This document shows positions 49,943 through 64,000 of a stretch of DNA of 64,000 bases, one piece after another. Each line of letters begins with the position of its first letter. The first letter of the stretch is position 1. Position numbers and translations under genes: made by a program. Source of the stretch: Lichenostomus cassidix (lineage: Eukaryota; Chordata; Aves; Passeriformes; Meliphagidae); NCBI GenBank assembly GCA_008360975.2, contig CM039196.1, positions 5,622,263-5,686,262 on the forward strand, written 5' to 3'. Below the pieces are notes generated by a model, which was given only the letters and a program-made list of their open reading frames with translations, ran no database searches and was not told where the DNA came from.

Positions 49943-52900
49943 ACTGTCAGCATTTGTAACAACAAGCACACAAGGCAGTGCAAAGGTGGGATTGGCTTCT
50001 CCAAGGCACATTAAGGAGAGCAGTTCAGTCCCTCGTGAAGGAATTCTCTTGCACCTCACTGCTAACAATATCCTGACTTGTTATAGCTCCATCACAATCT
50101 CTGCTTAATGACAGGACAGAACAGACAGTGGTTCATTACTGCTCTGAAAGAGCAAAAATTTGCATTTTCTCCTGCAGTGCTTATGACAAAATCCTGTGCT
50201 TAACGTAAAGTGCAACTGTACAAATAGTCATAAACTAACATAAAAGGGCTGAGTTCCTGCAGTACTCAGGAATTCTGCTACTGAATTTCAGACATTGCCC
50301 ATAAATACTGCAATCAGTTATCCTGAGTCAGGACCTTGCTTGTGTTTGTGTCTTTGATGCCTTCTTCCTGCTCCTCACTACCATGCACTGAAACAGGACT
50401 AAAACTCATCAAAACTTGTCTTGATTTCAAACCACGGAAATTCTTCCAGCTTAATTAGGAGAAGCACTTCAATCCATGTTCAATATTTCTGAAAACATTT
50501 CAGGGAGCTTCATTCTGAAGAAAATGGTAACATTTGTCCTTTTTGTTCCAATTTAGGATGAGAGGCTACTTGGCACTTTGACTTTCCTTTGGAGAAATTA
50601 GAACAGAGGGCCCTCCATGCCTGGCCTGACAATTATTCCTTGCTTGAGTAATTACAGAAATTACATGTCTGAAACTCTACATCTCTCCCCACCCAAAAGA
50701 AAAACCACAGCAACCTAATCTTCCTGCATGATACAGTCTTAGACTTAACAGACACCAACAGCAGTGACGCTGTAAGACTCTGCTTTATATGCCTAATATA
50801 GGGAATCTTAAAGGGGGCTCAGTTTCAAAGAAAAGTCAGCAATTCCCAAAAAACAAACAAAAAAAAAATCAAATTAAGCACTTTAAAAGGAAAAAAACCC
50901 AGAAAACTTGACAAAGCCTATGTCCTTGAAAGACTGTAATGTGGAAATTCATTTGATGATCATTTGGAGTCATCTGGGCTGGGTTCTGATATAACATCAA
51001 AGCAAATTGAAGATGACTTCATTAAAGTTAACTGACCTGCTTTAATGAAAGGATCTCCAAGATGTGGTGTGTTTGTTTGACTTTAAGCAACTGATGGTGG
51101 AATCAAACACTGACACACAAGGTCCTCTTAGGCTGTGGTGGTTGGGTTTTGGATCAGCAATTTATTCTCCCCTTTTTATACTCTTTCTTCATATGCATAA
51201 CAGGTGCTCCTTATTACATTACCGTTGGTCAGTAAACTATCCACAGGTGCCTTTTCTAATTAGTCCCTTAGGTCCTCATTCTCTGCTCCATTCTCTAACA
51301 AAGGTGTTTACCTCTCTTGTTGAGGGGCAAAGCTGTAACTTGTTTAGATTTAGGCTGCCTGCAGCCTTTTCCTATCTTACTCCAAGCAACAATTTGTTTC
51401 CAGTCATTGAAAACTTTATTCTTCATACTATATGCTCTTGCAGTTTATGGAACAAAACATTTGACTCTCTATAGCACAAGTAATGTGAGAATGAAACTTG
51501 CAACCCACAGGATGCATCAAGCACTTGGCTATTTTACTTCTGAGAGAATCAGTTAGACAGCCTGCCAAACCATGCACAATGATAATTATTTCATATACCT
51601 TTTTCTAAATCTGATATTCTACCTCTTAAGCTGCTAATCTGATCTTGGTCTGGGAAGGAGTCTGCATGTGTCTGACTTGTTCTCAGAGCACATTGCTGTG
51701 AGGTTTTTTCTCCATTCCTTACCCAAATTGCAGCTTAGTCTGACAGTTATCCTAGCAATGCAGTGACATTGACCAATATACAGCAGCAACTAAACAAATA
51801 TCACATTGCTTCCTCCTTCAAGAAGAGCACTAAAGTGTCTCTAGAAGTTCTCAGGAATTATGAATGTAATCTATTTTATATATGTGCATGTGTGTTAGAT
51901 GCAGCAATTGCTTCACTGCATGGTTGGTTAGCTGGACCCAATATAACCATGTCTTACATATTTTCATTGCATTTTCCATCTCAAAGTTGATTTGCTGTTG
52001 CTTCAGCCAGCGTCTCCTCAAGAGAGAGCTTTTTCCCATCACTTTCTAAGTCAAGATGACGAATTGCCAACCCCCAAATCCACACTTACTGCACTGGTCA
52101 GGCTTCTAACAGAACACAAAAGGAGTGTGTGTTTCTTCACTTCAGCAGCATCCCCCCAAACATAGGTTGGTGTTAAGAGATGAGAGCAGGAGACAGAGCA
52201 TCCCCAGTCTGGCTCAAGCAGAGGTGAACATGACATGACTTCCAGCACATCCTCCATGCCCTCATCTGAGAGTACTTTTCTGTTTTCTTCTTTTTTTTAA
52301 ACTCATTGCAGACTTGCAGATCCTCCTGTGATCTTTGGTTACTCACCTACAGTCCTACCTCACCCCATTTCACCTATTTCTCCATGGCACATGACACCAA
52401 GGAGGGCAAGGCACAGCAGCTCTGCTGACAGCACTGAGATCATGGGGCCAGCTCTGAAATGAGGATGTGCACAAAGGGGATGCCCAGTGAGCTGTTATTT
52501 TTAAAGCTGTCTTTTCTTTAAATTTTATAGACTAAAAATACCTGCAGCTCATACACTGGGAATGGTCATAGCCCATTCAATGCTGCAGATGACAATGAGG
52601 TCACAAATAATTAGTGTCTGTCATTCATTTCAAATTTATTGCTCTCACTGCAGAGATTTCTGTGTAAGACAGAAATGGTTGGGAGAATGGAGAGCAGAAT
52701 GAACCAGCCTTGGTTCCTTAACCAGATTAATTACTCCACAGGATGCATAATTTTCTAGGAAGAAAAGAGATCTTCTATTTTTCATCATAAACCCTGTCAC
52801 AATGGGCAAAGTACTAAGGAGATTTATGTGAGAAACTATGGCAAAAACTAGATCAGATTACGGCTGTGATTATTTTACTATCATTTTTTCTTATTTGCAA

Positions 52901-55900
52901 CACAATTACAGGCAGCTGTAAATCAGGTTCAGCAAAGGTTCTCAGACAAAATTAAACTTTTGACAAAACAAAATAAAAATAAGTGATTGAAAATAATAAT
53001 AGTATGTCAGAACACTGACAGAACTGCTGCAAAATCTCTGGAATGCCCTTGCTGGCCTGTCTCAGCCTTAGCTTGAGAAGGGCTCCAAAGGCAAACTTCT
53101 AAGCTTTATCTGCACTTTGATCATCTGCACATTTGAATTGCTACAGAAAAGTATTTTGGTTTCTAGCACCTTAAAAAGAAGGGGATAAAATATTTCCTTC
53201 TGAAAAACCTGGCATAGGTCAAAAACCCTGACATAATCACCCAGCAGTTTTACCTGTGACTGCTGAAGCACTTCTCTCTTTTAAGCAGGAAACAAAACTC
53301 ACCAGCAAAACAGTTATTTCCTTCCTTTTCCAATTTTTATTTCTCAGCTGAAAATATCACTGCATACCATGTAAGGCAATAAAAAACTTTAGATCCTAGT
53401 TTAACCAAGAAAAAAGAATCAGGTACAATAGCAACGCCACACAGATTGACAAAGCTGACTTTTAGCATTTCCAGTTACAGCTTTGGAAAGAAAAGAAAAA
53501 GGTTCATAGATTCTAGAATAGGTTCAGTAACACCTTAAACAAGACTCAGCTTACAATGTCTTTCTAAGCTATTTTTATATAAAACCACCTGTTTAGAGGC
53601 AGGAATTAGAGCAGTTGCAACTATTGAATCAGCCCTAATGCTTCCACCTTGAACTACTGTATTGCGCTAATTCTGTAATCTTGTTCTGTTGCAGCTAGAA
53701 ACTTCAGGTGAAGGTTACAGCCTTAATAAATGGCATATCTGTAGGCATGGAGTGAAGAATTGATCTTCCCTTCTTCAGGAGCTACAGTTTAGAGTGAAGC
53801 AGATGCACAAGAAAAGCAGCTGGTTGGAGGAGGAGGAATAAAAGTGCAATAGGAGTGAGCCATTCAGCACTAAGCTAAAGGTCTCAGCTCACCAGCTGTT
53901 TATAACTTCATTTTAGTGTTCCCTAAAAATAACTATTAGCTGATAATTTCAAAAAGAACACGCTCACACCAGAGAAGGCTCACTGGTATAAACAGCCCCT
54001 TGCCTCTCACACACACCCAGCAGAGCCCCACAGGCATAAATTTGGTGAATCCGTTGGCAGTTCAGTGCACCAATATTAAACCTGAAAAAGTAAAAGCACT
54101 TGGCAGTTGCAAGCATGAGGATCAACAATATGCAGGGGAAAAAAAATCTTATTTGGAACTATTTCACAATTTGACAGTATTTCAGCCAACTCTGCAAACA
54201 GGAGCATGCAGCACAGGGAGTTGGTAGCGTCTAGCTCATGATTCAATCTAAATGTTAAACAGAGCCTGGCCCTTAATTTCTGCACATCCCAACTTTCCAT
54301 ATCCCAAATCAGTTTCTCCCACCATGACCCCGAAGCAAACCTACATAATATGTAAGATTTGCTGCCCAGAGAACTGATCTGAATTTTGCCCATATTAAAG
54401 GTGCTCACTTTCTGAGCTAGAAGGAATGCTGAATGTGGAGGAGATTTATTTTACATACAGAAACATTCAGCAAATCACATCCCACAGGGATACAACAAGC
54501 TCCAACTTTTGGAAACTGAAGAACAACAAACAAAACCCCATCTAATTTAACTGACTCCAGCACTTCCATTTATCTGAAATCCAAAACACAGCCTTATTTT
54601 TTTATAGTTGTAGTCAAGTTTGCTGCGTCCTTGCTTGAAAAGTTTATGTCCCCTGGTGCCTGGTATCAGCCCCAAGTATCTCTGCAGATATATCAGGGAG
54701 AAGACAAACAGCATCCTGCAGCTGATGGTTTGAAAAGGAAAAAAGTACAGCGACTTGTAAAGCTGAAGCACTTGATATGCTACTTTTTGGCTCTAGCAAG
54801 AGGAGGCGCAGTGATTTTGTAGATTAACCTCATCTGCAGACCCCAAATGGAAAACCTGGGATGATATTTCTCAGTCTTGACACCCAGATGAGAGGCAATC
54901 CTACAAGCCATCCATCTGTGAGAAGGCTGCTGAGTGATGGTGAAGGGATGAAGTGATTTGGCAGCTCTGCCTGTAAGGGGCTGCTCCTTCCCCACCCACA
55001 GATGCCAGTCAGGTGAGAGAGCAGAACCAGGAGCCTTGGAGATGAAGTGGATTAGGACAAATTACCTGGAAAGAGGACTAATATCCAACCCCTTGTGTGC
55101 TTTGCCATATATTTTCCCTTCAAAACAGGGACTTCTCCAGGTTGCAGAGGGCACTGTGAGACACAACCAATGAACAGCTGTCAAGTGCTCAAAATACATT
55201 ACATGGAAAATCCCAGAAGGATGCCCAGGGCTGTTCTCAGCATCTGGGCTGGAAGCTGACCCTTATTCCATCCTACACACTCTGCTCCCACCATATTGGT
55301 GCATTAATCTTTAAATCCTAGATGGTAAGTCCTACCAGAACAGGATTTGGCCAGAACAGCTTTTTTTCCTTAGTGTTTTCACAGCATGAAAGCCAGAATG
55401 AGGATCCCACTGCAGCAGATGCTACATGAGCCCAAAAAGACAGTTCCCACCCAAAGAACTCATTATCAGTGAAGACAAGAACCAGGTGCAAGAAAGATAA
55501 AGAAGAAAGAAGACATGAAGACAACATGGTCAAGGTGTTTCTGAAACACCTTTTGTAGAAAAGCTTGTGATAAAAGCTCCCTGCTCTTTCAGGTTATTTT
55601 GAGATGATGAAAGGTGGCAGTTCTGTGTCTGTAGAGGGAAGGAATCCATGGACATATCTGGCAAAGCTGCCCCATGACAAATGCAAGATTCCTATTGCAT
55701 GATTTCATACTTTGAGGAAGAGGAGAGGAATATCTGAGGAAATAAAAAGACTGAGGGCCAGGTGTAGGAGACAGACATAGCAGGACAAACTGTGTTAGTC
55801 ATCTTGGCACAAGGTGGAGAGGGATCTAGTTCATCAGTGTTGACAAAAGGCTTGCTGGGGGAAAAAAAAGAACACAATGTCCTTGCAGAGCCATGTTCTC

Positions 55901-58395
55901 TCTGGATCTGCTATTCAGTGGTGCAGCACACACATCACTGCCCTCTTACAGGCCTCATCTTTTGTTCCTTGGCGTCACAGAAACTGCAGCACTGCGTAGG
56001 CTATGGCCTCTCTAGACACAAAATTCATTAGTGCTTTTTAATTGGAAGAAATACTGTGTTTTTATGTACAGATATCTAATATCAAAAGTAATTGCTTTTA
56101 TAGAACACTCATTTGGAGCTGGTTTCCCCTTGAGATGAGAAAATGTATTCTAATTACAACAGATAATTCAGGAGGAGATAAACAGATTGACGACTGGAAG
56201 GACCAAGGAACAGCAGCTGTACAGGCCATTGGAGATGAAGATAAAAGCTCATTTGTGAGGTAGGACACTGATCCCAAACCTACAGATAATAACAGAGGTA
56301 CCAGAGTTTTGCCAGAGACTTGATACAAACAAAAATCGATTTCCTAACGTGCAGGGTTCCTTAAGCAAGGCACAGCTATGTGATATATTTTGAGTGACAA
56401 ATTTAAAAGCTTCCATCCCATATTCATAATTTTTAACTATATGCGTGTGACTCTGATTTTTTTTTTTAATTTTCATTTCAACAATCAAAAAGATCATTGA
56501 CAGAGAAAGATCACTTTGTTATCTTGAAATAAATAACAGATGCCTCGATTCTTCTAGAAGTTTTCAAATCCCAGATGACTCGTGGTTTGTGCTGGTGAAA
56601 CATAAAATGGATTTTTCTCTCCAGCGCTTTGGAGGAAAGCCAGAAAGCTCCTCTGGTGATGGCATAAATCTGGAGTTGAGGGGGAGGAGCTGAAATGTTG
56701 GTGTATCTGCCTGGCAGCCCACTGATATTAAAAGGAGACAAAATCTGAGTGTCATCAGTTTGGCACCTGTCCTCTGGCAGTGGCCAATACCTGAGGCTTC
56801 AGAGGAAATGAAACACAAATGATAAAGCACTTGGCCAATTAAACTCTGCACAGTCCCTGGAAGCAGAGTTCCCTTCTGAACCCCATAGGCAGGTAACTAA
56901 AGCCCTGAAGCATAATATTAGATTACCCTCATTATCTTAACTCAGACAGGTAGAAACAGGGCATAAAACTACCCAGTGTCCTTTAAAAGCCCAGCCACTA
57001 ATATTAGATTCAATGGGCTCCTGCAGCAATGAATTCTCTGGTACTGTCATGGTTAGAGTGTCACTGACTCACATGAAATGGATCATCTGTATCAATATAT
57101 TAGATTTTCTTTAATTTTTCCAGGGAAACAGAGGTGAAAACTCCTGGGTAAAGTGATCATTAAAACAATAACAGAGCCATTCTAGAGGAAGGGAAAGGGA
57201 CTTCTTGAAAAGCTCCAAGGTGCATGAGCTAAAACTTTGCGGCTGTTTAATTAGATTCAGGAACAAGCTGGTCCAGCCAAGTCAAAGGGTTTCCATTCCA
57301 TAAATGAGAAAAATGCCTTTTGAAAAGCAAGGAGTTTGCTTGTGTTAATCAAAGGTAGGGAAGGGAAGCAGTGGACCACTGCAGGAAGGGAGTTGTGACC
57401 CAAGGTCTGACAGGATGGAGCCCACAGCTGGAGAGCTGCTGTTACATGCAATGACATTTCCTCCACCCTACAGAGCTGACTGCACACCTCTAACCATTAA
57501 AAACACCCCTTTGACCTCTGATGCCATTCTGGATGAGAAGTCCCTCACTGCTCTATTCTCAGACCAGCTCAACTACAACAGTCAATCCCACAGGTGCAGG
57601 TTCCAAAAGGAAAATAATTATCTTTAAACACAAGGAATAATTTTAAAAGAAGTATCTAATTTCAGGTCCTATGCAGGTTCATACTATTCTAGACTCTATT
57701 GTGCTGATATTAAAGTCCAAATTCATCAAAGGCTCCACCCCATCTGACACTGCCCAACCTGCCAAATTACTGCCTTTCAGCCCAGGGTTCACCCTTGGGT
57801 CTCTGTCTCAGAGGGATTTTGTCCAAGGTGAAGCAAGACTCTTCTCTCCCTGCTCAAGGGCATTTTGAGAACCCTGACAGGGGCCAGACAAACCCATCTC
57901 CTGCAGCATCATTTTGCAATCATGCTCCACATTATTTGCAGGCACTCATAAGCCTCCCTGCTCATTTACCTAAACAGCCTGCTATTAAATTAAACTAACA
58001 TAATCACCCAGAGAGCTTTCCCAACAACAAAGTCATATAGAACACTCTGCCATTCATATGGCTGGAAAGCTCCTGGTTGCTCAGCTCATTCTGCACAGCA
58101 GAGGATGGCAGCATTAAACCCAGATGCAGGAGCTGCTGGAACTCAGAGTCACATTGCGCTTGAAAGTGAATCTCGATTTTCCGCTGTTGTGAAATTAGTC
58201 ACTGAGTTCACCCCTGGCAGAGCAACCACAATAAAGAGCTTATGGTTACAACTCCAGACCTGCTGGCCACATCCACTGCTCTCCTCTCTGTGCCCCAGGA
58301 GTCCCTGCCTGCTCTCTTCTCTTGGCCATCAGAGAATGAAATGGTCTGAGAAGCTCCCAGGGTTTGTCAGAGCAGGGCTGGTTCTCTGTCTGCAG

Positions 58396-58454
58396 CCTCT
58401 CAATCTTATCATCAGACATTTCTCCCTCTCAATCTTATCATCAGACATTTCTCC
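58396..58454. repeat. 29-bp exact tandem duplication (two copies)
   Basis: A 29-bp unit beginning cctctcaatcttatcatc occurs twice head to tail with no mismatch (58396-58424 and 58425-58453, plus one further matching base). The absence of divergence suggests a recent duplication. Confidence 0.93.
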
Positions 58455-61400
58455 TTGGGAATAGAAGAGATCAGCTGCTATTGAGGATGTGAGATTTCAA
58501 ATACTTCCACCCAAACTCTTGAAAAACAGTTAATTTGGATATTGGTTTTCACAGGAACCAGAGAGAGCCTTGATTCCTCCCCTTTCCTTTCAGTGTGGTA
58601 TTGCCTTGAAAGCTCTGTAAAGGTGACATACTTTTTTTTTCTTTTTGCATCATTGCACATTGGTTTCAAAACATACTTATTTTCCTGACAGACTGTCTAT
58701 TTTAAATCTGTAGATATGTGTATTTTTCTTGACCTGTCTTTGAATACTTCTTTTTCAGGCACATCTTTGACACCTCTCAGGGAGCTTGGCTTGGGAGTTT
58801 GGTTGAGACAGAACTCACAGCTCTGCTTTTCCTCCTCTTTCCTGCCTTCACTTTATTTTCGTATCTCATGTCAACATACACCACAGCTATGCCTTGCCTG
58901 TCAATGCCAGGCTGCAGTGCCTCCTTCCTCAACCTCTTAATGTGTGCATGATTTAATTTTCTGCCAGCAGGACAAGTCAGCTCAAAACCAAACAAGGGAC
59001 ACATTTTAAACAGAAAAAATACAGTTCTGAATCCAGCATCTAAACCAAAATGCTTGCAAATTAACAAATTATGGCAGATTTGAAGCTAAAATGGATGAAG
59101 AAAGTTATTCTGCAGAGTCTTCCTAATTGATGAGATGAAGTGACAGCCACATTTAGAGCAGATCTATGAGAGGATGTGCCCAAGCAAGGTCTGAGTCTCT
59201 CCTGCTCACAGAGGAACAGGAGGAGTCCACAGTGCTGAGAATCCTACTTGAAGTGTCTTGCTATTGTTCAAGAAATGTTGAGTCTGGGTTTGGTTTTCAC
59301 TCTAGAAGGGAAAGCTTCAGCTCTTTATATTCATAAAAGAAAGCCTATTTAGAAATGAAAGACACGACGTTGCATGGATAGCTTATAACATACAGTTAAT
59401 CAGGGATTTATCAAGGACAAATAAAAAGAATTAGGTACCACATTCTCTGGGGGAAGCAAATCAAAGGATGAGATAGCTTTGCAAAAGAAAGGAGAAATGA
59501 AGATAAATAGCAATTGCCAATAAATTTGAGAAAATAAAGACGTAATGTTAGGGAAAAAATATTGGCACAATGTTTTATTTAAAAGCGGTAATAAAAACAT
59601 TGCTTACTTTGATTTCTGCCCTTTCTGGTTTATTGTTGATATAAAGATAAATTGACTCAGACTTCCAGGAGCAGGAAAGCTACAATCCACTATTACAGGC
59701 ACGTTAAAAGCCAGCCCTGCTATAATAACTGATTCATTATTAACAAGATTGGCTTCATTGCATGTGGGTATTTGTATGAATTGACTGTGACCAGGGCTGG
59801 TTTGGGCCCTGACAAACCCACAGCAGGACCACTGGGCTTGCCTTGGAAAAGACAGGATGCATTTGGTAACAATGTGCTGCTTTAAGCCACCTACAGAGCA
59901 TGTTTAAATTACCACACATACAGAATCCAGATCATACAGAAAGATGATGGCCAAGTTTTTGAAATTGTGGATCAGCCTTCTTCAATTTACCTTCCCAATG
60001 CCACTGACTGCAATAGTGCTTATCTGGTTTCCACCAAGGCAATGTAAAAAGAAATTCAAGTTTTCACAGACTCAATTTTTTCTCAAGCTTTCCTTTCCTT
60101 TATGCCAAAATTCCATGAAAGAATGAATGTCCCTGTCCCCTGATGTGTCTCTGGTTTGCACTTACGACTACATTATGAGGTGTTAAATTACACAGTAAAG
60201 AGAGAAATGAGGACAGTGATAGAAGGTGCCTCTATACAGGAGAAGATCATCCTTCAGTGGAGAGATTGGTATGAATCAAAATTCGAATTTCAGAAACCCG
60301 AGTTCTGAGTTTACAGCTTGGGCTCATCACTCCTCAAGGACACAAAGCAGACACATCTCTCTGGTCATGCTTAAACTTCAGGTCACACCCCCATTTCTCC
60401 CAAGCAGAAAGAGCTCCACAGCACCAAGTAGTGCCAGGGAAGGCAGGGCTGAGCCCCTGGGCCATGACGGGGATGGGATGAGCTGAGCTGAGCAGCAGGA
60501 CGTGCGTCACGCTGCAGAGCTCAGAGCACACGGGATCACTGCTCTGCTCATCATTTAATTATTCACTCACTACTGAAAGGCAGCGAGACAGGCTGGTGGG
60601 ACCTGAGTCTGCCATTGCAGCAGGCTGGAAATAAAGCAAGCTCTCCTGCAGTACTGGTGAAGTGTCAGGGACGTGTCATGCTGCTGTAGTTATTAACTGA
60701 AATAAGCAGGAAAGTAGAGGAAGAATGCTTGTGCTAACATATTGCCAATTAACAGAGCAAGCAAAGGAGTTCAGTGTGGACATCTGAGTCGGATTCCTTT
60801 AAAAGCTCAGAACTTAATTTTCATGACTGTGTTTAAATAAGTAAAAATACCATTTGTCACCAACATGATTTTTAGCCTGGTTTGCTAAGAAAAACATTTT
60901 ATGGGATCATACTGTCTCCATTTGTCTATCCAATACTTCCCTCTCCATACTCTCCCTTCACTGCTCGTTAGATTTTAAGGACTGCTTCTAACTTCACCCA
61001 AAGCTTGGCAGACAGTCAGAGGTCTCCAAAAATTACATTTCTGCGAGTGTCACAGAAGTCGACATCTGGGAAGAAAGTGCCATTAAAATGTTCCTACTGA
61101 GAGAAGAGGTTGGTGAAAGATCAAATGCAAGAGACCTGTTGGACTTGTTAGAGACCACCCAAGAATCCCCCCGTGGGATGCCAACCCACAAGAAAGTCAG
61201 TTTTCTTGGTTTAGCTGCTCAAGGAGCTAAATACATATTTTTAGGATTAAATGTGTTAATTACTGGGTGTCTAGGTCTGTTGGATGTCTGGCAGTTATAT
61301 ATTCCATTGATTAACAATATCACAAAGTTAAACTGAGGACACAGAGAAGGGGAGGGGATCAGGGGAGCACAGAGCTGAGCTGTCACCTCAGATAAAGAGC

Positions 61401-63614
61401 ACAGGACAGGCCTCTCTGGAAATGAAGGCCAGGACTCAGTCTGGGTCTTGTATTTCAGCAGAAATATTTACCTGACCCCAGCACTGGAGCTGTTCCTGCT
61501 GTCCCCAGCTCCAGCTTCTGTGAGCTTACCCACTCTGCTTCTTGTCAGGTGTTAGTGGCAATGATGAGAACCAGGGTAAGTGATGGAACAGCATGTTTTT
61601 TGGTCACAGATTAGGGGATTCCTAATGAAATAACGAGGTGATCCCATTTAAAACTACTTTCCCATATTAAAGCAAATTCACATGGAAATGCCTGACTCGC
61701 TAGATTAGCACTTCTTCCCTTAGAAAGGGAGAGCACAGATTTAGAGGTGAGGCACCATGACAGCAGAGCACACCACTCCATGCAAGTCTGTCTGCTTCCC
61801 CTGGAATTTACTACGAAATTAATCCTTCTGATTGCTTATAGTAGAAGTACTTTTCTCCTCCCTATCTTTGAAAGGAATATAAAGCAAGGTGTGATCCCAA
61901 ACCCACACAGCCTCATGAGCAGAGGAGCAAACAAAACCTCTCTTTCTCTTTTTAACAGGGAATTGGTCAGTTCAATATCTGTCAAAATACTTTTGAAAAC
62001 AATCAACCTCTAGTTTCATAACCATATGCTGAGGCACTGAGAAGCCACAGGCATGCAAGATCACCCATCAAAGAGATTAGAGGCATCTTCTCCAGCTCAG
62101 GGACAAAACCAGATGATCATCCACGGATCTCTGTTTTTAAAATGAATTTCCATCCAGAAATATGATTTATGACAGTACAGTGTGTCTCAGCCTACCTTCA
62201 CACAGAGCACTGCCGAGTCATGTCTAATTGGTGCTGATCCTGCAGGAGCTGTCCTGTCCCTTGGGCCCTTGGAGCTTTTATCTCTTCAAACTCTGCTCTG
62301 CAATAGGTATCAACTCCACGTTAAGATGCACTGTCAGACTGTGGTGTGGCTTTCCCAGAGTGCCCTGTCCCACATTGTGCTGCCATGGGGAGTTCCACCT
62401 CTCCTTAGGGCCACAGCAGCTCTGCCATGACTCCTGCACAAACCCTGACCCCACTTCACTCATCCCATGCTCTCTTCCATCGACCACAAGCAGCTGCAAT
62501 AAAAGAAATTCCACACTGGCCTCATTCTCCCACAGGCTCCACTGTGTCTCTAAGACTCTATCTGTGCTCCAGCTCCTTGTCAGCATGATTAAAGGCTGAG
62601 AGATGCCTAAACAAGTAGTCCTGTAAGATATGCAAAAATCCCTGAGCAACGATCAGCGCCTTCTCCGAGGGCTGCATCACTCAGGCCCTGTCCCTTGGCA
62701 TGCTGGGCTGCTCCATCCCAGCTTCAAAGTTAGGGCCATGGCTTTGTTCCCTCATAAATATTTCTCCTCCATTTATGCACATCTTTTGTTCACTCATTGT
62801 GCAAAGAAGACTGAAAATTCTGAACTTTTTAATGTGTGACAGGGAGAGGGAGACAAAGAATCTGGTTATTAGGCAGATCAGGTTCAGAATGAATCACAGA
62901 AGAAATTCTTCATTCCATGACCTCATCTGAGAGGGCTCTCTGCAGCCTGGCTTTGAGTTATGTGGGCCTGGAATGGGACATAGCTGTGAATATGGGAGCC
63001 ACACCAAGCTGACTCTTTGAGGAAACAGAAGGTTTTACATGTAACACCACTGGATACAAGCGTTATAAAAGCCACTTCCCTTCCGTAATTAATCTTCTGT
63101 TGAATGGAAATGCATTGAGCCAGATGGATCTATTTCAGGAGGAGGATCAGGCTGGCACAGGTCTAAAATCAAAGATTATTGGGTTTGTGTGTTCAGAGCT
63201 GAAATAGCTGAGGGTGAAGTGTTCAGTGCAGGTGCTGACATGGTCCTGTCTGTGCCTAAAGGAGCATCCCAGGAAGGATGTGCTGAGTGAGTTTGTCAAA
63301 TACTCAGTTGAAGAAATATGTGAAATTTCCGATTAATGCCTGCAAACCTTTACCTGCTCCTTGCAATACTAGCAGTGAATTAAAAAAAGACATTTTTCAA
63401 CCACCCAGAAGTTGCAATTTCTGGCAGATGCAAAAATTCATTAAAGAGCAGTAGACACGACTGGCCACCTGGAAAAAATACACAAAGCAGGCTCCAGGGG
63501 AGAATTTGGCTGCCCACATCCCTATGATGGTTTTGGAAAGTCAGCAGCCTAAATCCACACACCTGGGTCCTGGGGATTCTCCATGTGACACTGAAATGAT
63601 CTAACTGAACAACC

Positions 63615-63630
63615 AAAAAAAAAAAAAAAA
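63615..63630. repeat. A16 homopolymer
   Basis: An uninterrupted run of 16 A in intron 1, with no recognisable SINE or processed-gene sequence upstream. Confidence 0.93.
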
Positions 63631-64000
63631 GTGGTTTCCAAACTCAAGGCTAGCACAGGCTCACACCTAATCCACCCAACCACCCCTTTTCCCTAGCCAA
63701 ACCCATTCATTGCTTATGGAAGTTGAAAGCATCAGCTCTTCCAGCAGCTGGGCATTTAGCATGAGGCTGTTTGATAACTCCAACACGCTCAGCTCACTCT
63801 CCCCTCCTGCCCCACTCCCATCTGTCACACAGAGCCACCTGCAATCCATCAGCAGGTCTGAGGATTACAGCTCTGTGCTGGAGGCTCTGTTTCTGCTGCC
63901 AGAGGTGTGAGCAGTGCCTGTCCCTGCTGTGCACCTGCAGCACAGTGCTGGTGACACACCCAGCACTCACCCCCAGCTCACACCACAGCACTGGGGGTCA

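Larger units (their letters stand above)
48763..64000 (-). other. GALNT9: GALNT9 intron 1, 3' part
   Basis: These 15.2 kb lie upstream of exon 2. Exon 1 should encode a short cytosolic tail and Golgi signal anchor; I found no frame matching it and no CpG-island-like promoter, so it lies beyond the right edge. Content includes the T18 polypyrimidine tract just upstream of exon 2, a short AAAG microsatellite (49928-49942), a 29-bp exact tandem duplication (58396-58454) and an A16 run (63615-63630). Nothing else is recognisable. Confidence 0.8.

Noticed and set aside
58150..58175. Sequence cattgcgcttgaaag, vaguely like the reverse complement of an AKRNAL-coding stretch of exon 7
   Set aside because: It lies upstream of exon 2, so it is out of order, and flanking sequence gives no GALNT homology.
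62228..62649. Two 123-codon frames on opposite strands in intron 1
   Set aside because: Mutual shadows in a stop-poor patch without domain or splice evidence.
63667..63991. Possible exon 1 of GALNT9 near the right edge
   Set aside because: The minus-strand frames here lack the short basic tail and signal anchor expected for exon 1 and have no donor in phase 1 with matching sequence.

Overview
This is a vertebrate nuclear genomic window. The only supportable gene is an internal stretch of GALNT9 (polypeptide N-acetylgalactosaminyltransferase 9) on the minus strand. Five consecutive coding exons were found by reading the reverse strand. Each has AG/GT splice sites and matching phases, and together they make an uninterrupted 839-nt reading frame of about 280 residues. 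By comparison with the human protein as I know it, this covers roughly residues 80-360 of about 600. It includes the end of the Golgi stem and most of the GT-A catalytic domain, with the DAH metal motif and the YGGEN motif, but neither the signal anchor nor the C-terminal ricin-type lectin domain.

Layout from right to left, in the direction of transcription: 48763-64000 is the 3' part of intron 1; 48582-48762 is exon 2; 29322-48581 is intron 2 (19.3 kb); 29155-29321 is exon 3; 27383-29154 is intron 3 (1.8 kb); 27208-27382 is exon 4; 17515-27207 is intron 4 (9.7 kb); 17317-17514 is exon 5; 10920-17316 is intron 5 (6.4 kb); 10802-10919 is exon 6; 1-10801 is the start of intron 6. Exon 1 with the promoter lies beyond the right edge, and exons 7 onward lie beyond the left edge. 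Exon numbers assume one coding exon upstream, as in human GALNT9.

The organism is most likely a bird or another sauropsid. The protein is extremely close to tetrapod GALNT9, introns are moderate in size, base composition is AT-leaning, and I see no Alu/B1-type SINEs, no L1 and no recognisable transposon. Interspersed repeats are strikingly few; only homopolymers, short microsatellites and a few small tandem duplications stand out. I cannot fix the species.

Outside the exons there is no convincing gene. The many open reading frames in the introns look like chance. Several intronic blocks keep CpG dinucleotides, homeodomain-type TAAT/ATTA motifs and low-complexity-free sequence, as conserved regulatory DNA often does. 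The best candidates are near 7400-7700, 14340-14600, 26400-26740 (with a strong CTCF-like site), 35480-35970, 44040-44620 (with an exact ATGCAT-A-ATGCAT palindrome) and 47880-48190. These are hypotheses from reading one sequence, not demonstrated conservation. I found no CRISPR array, mobile element, RNA gene or novel multi-gene system.
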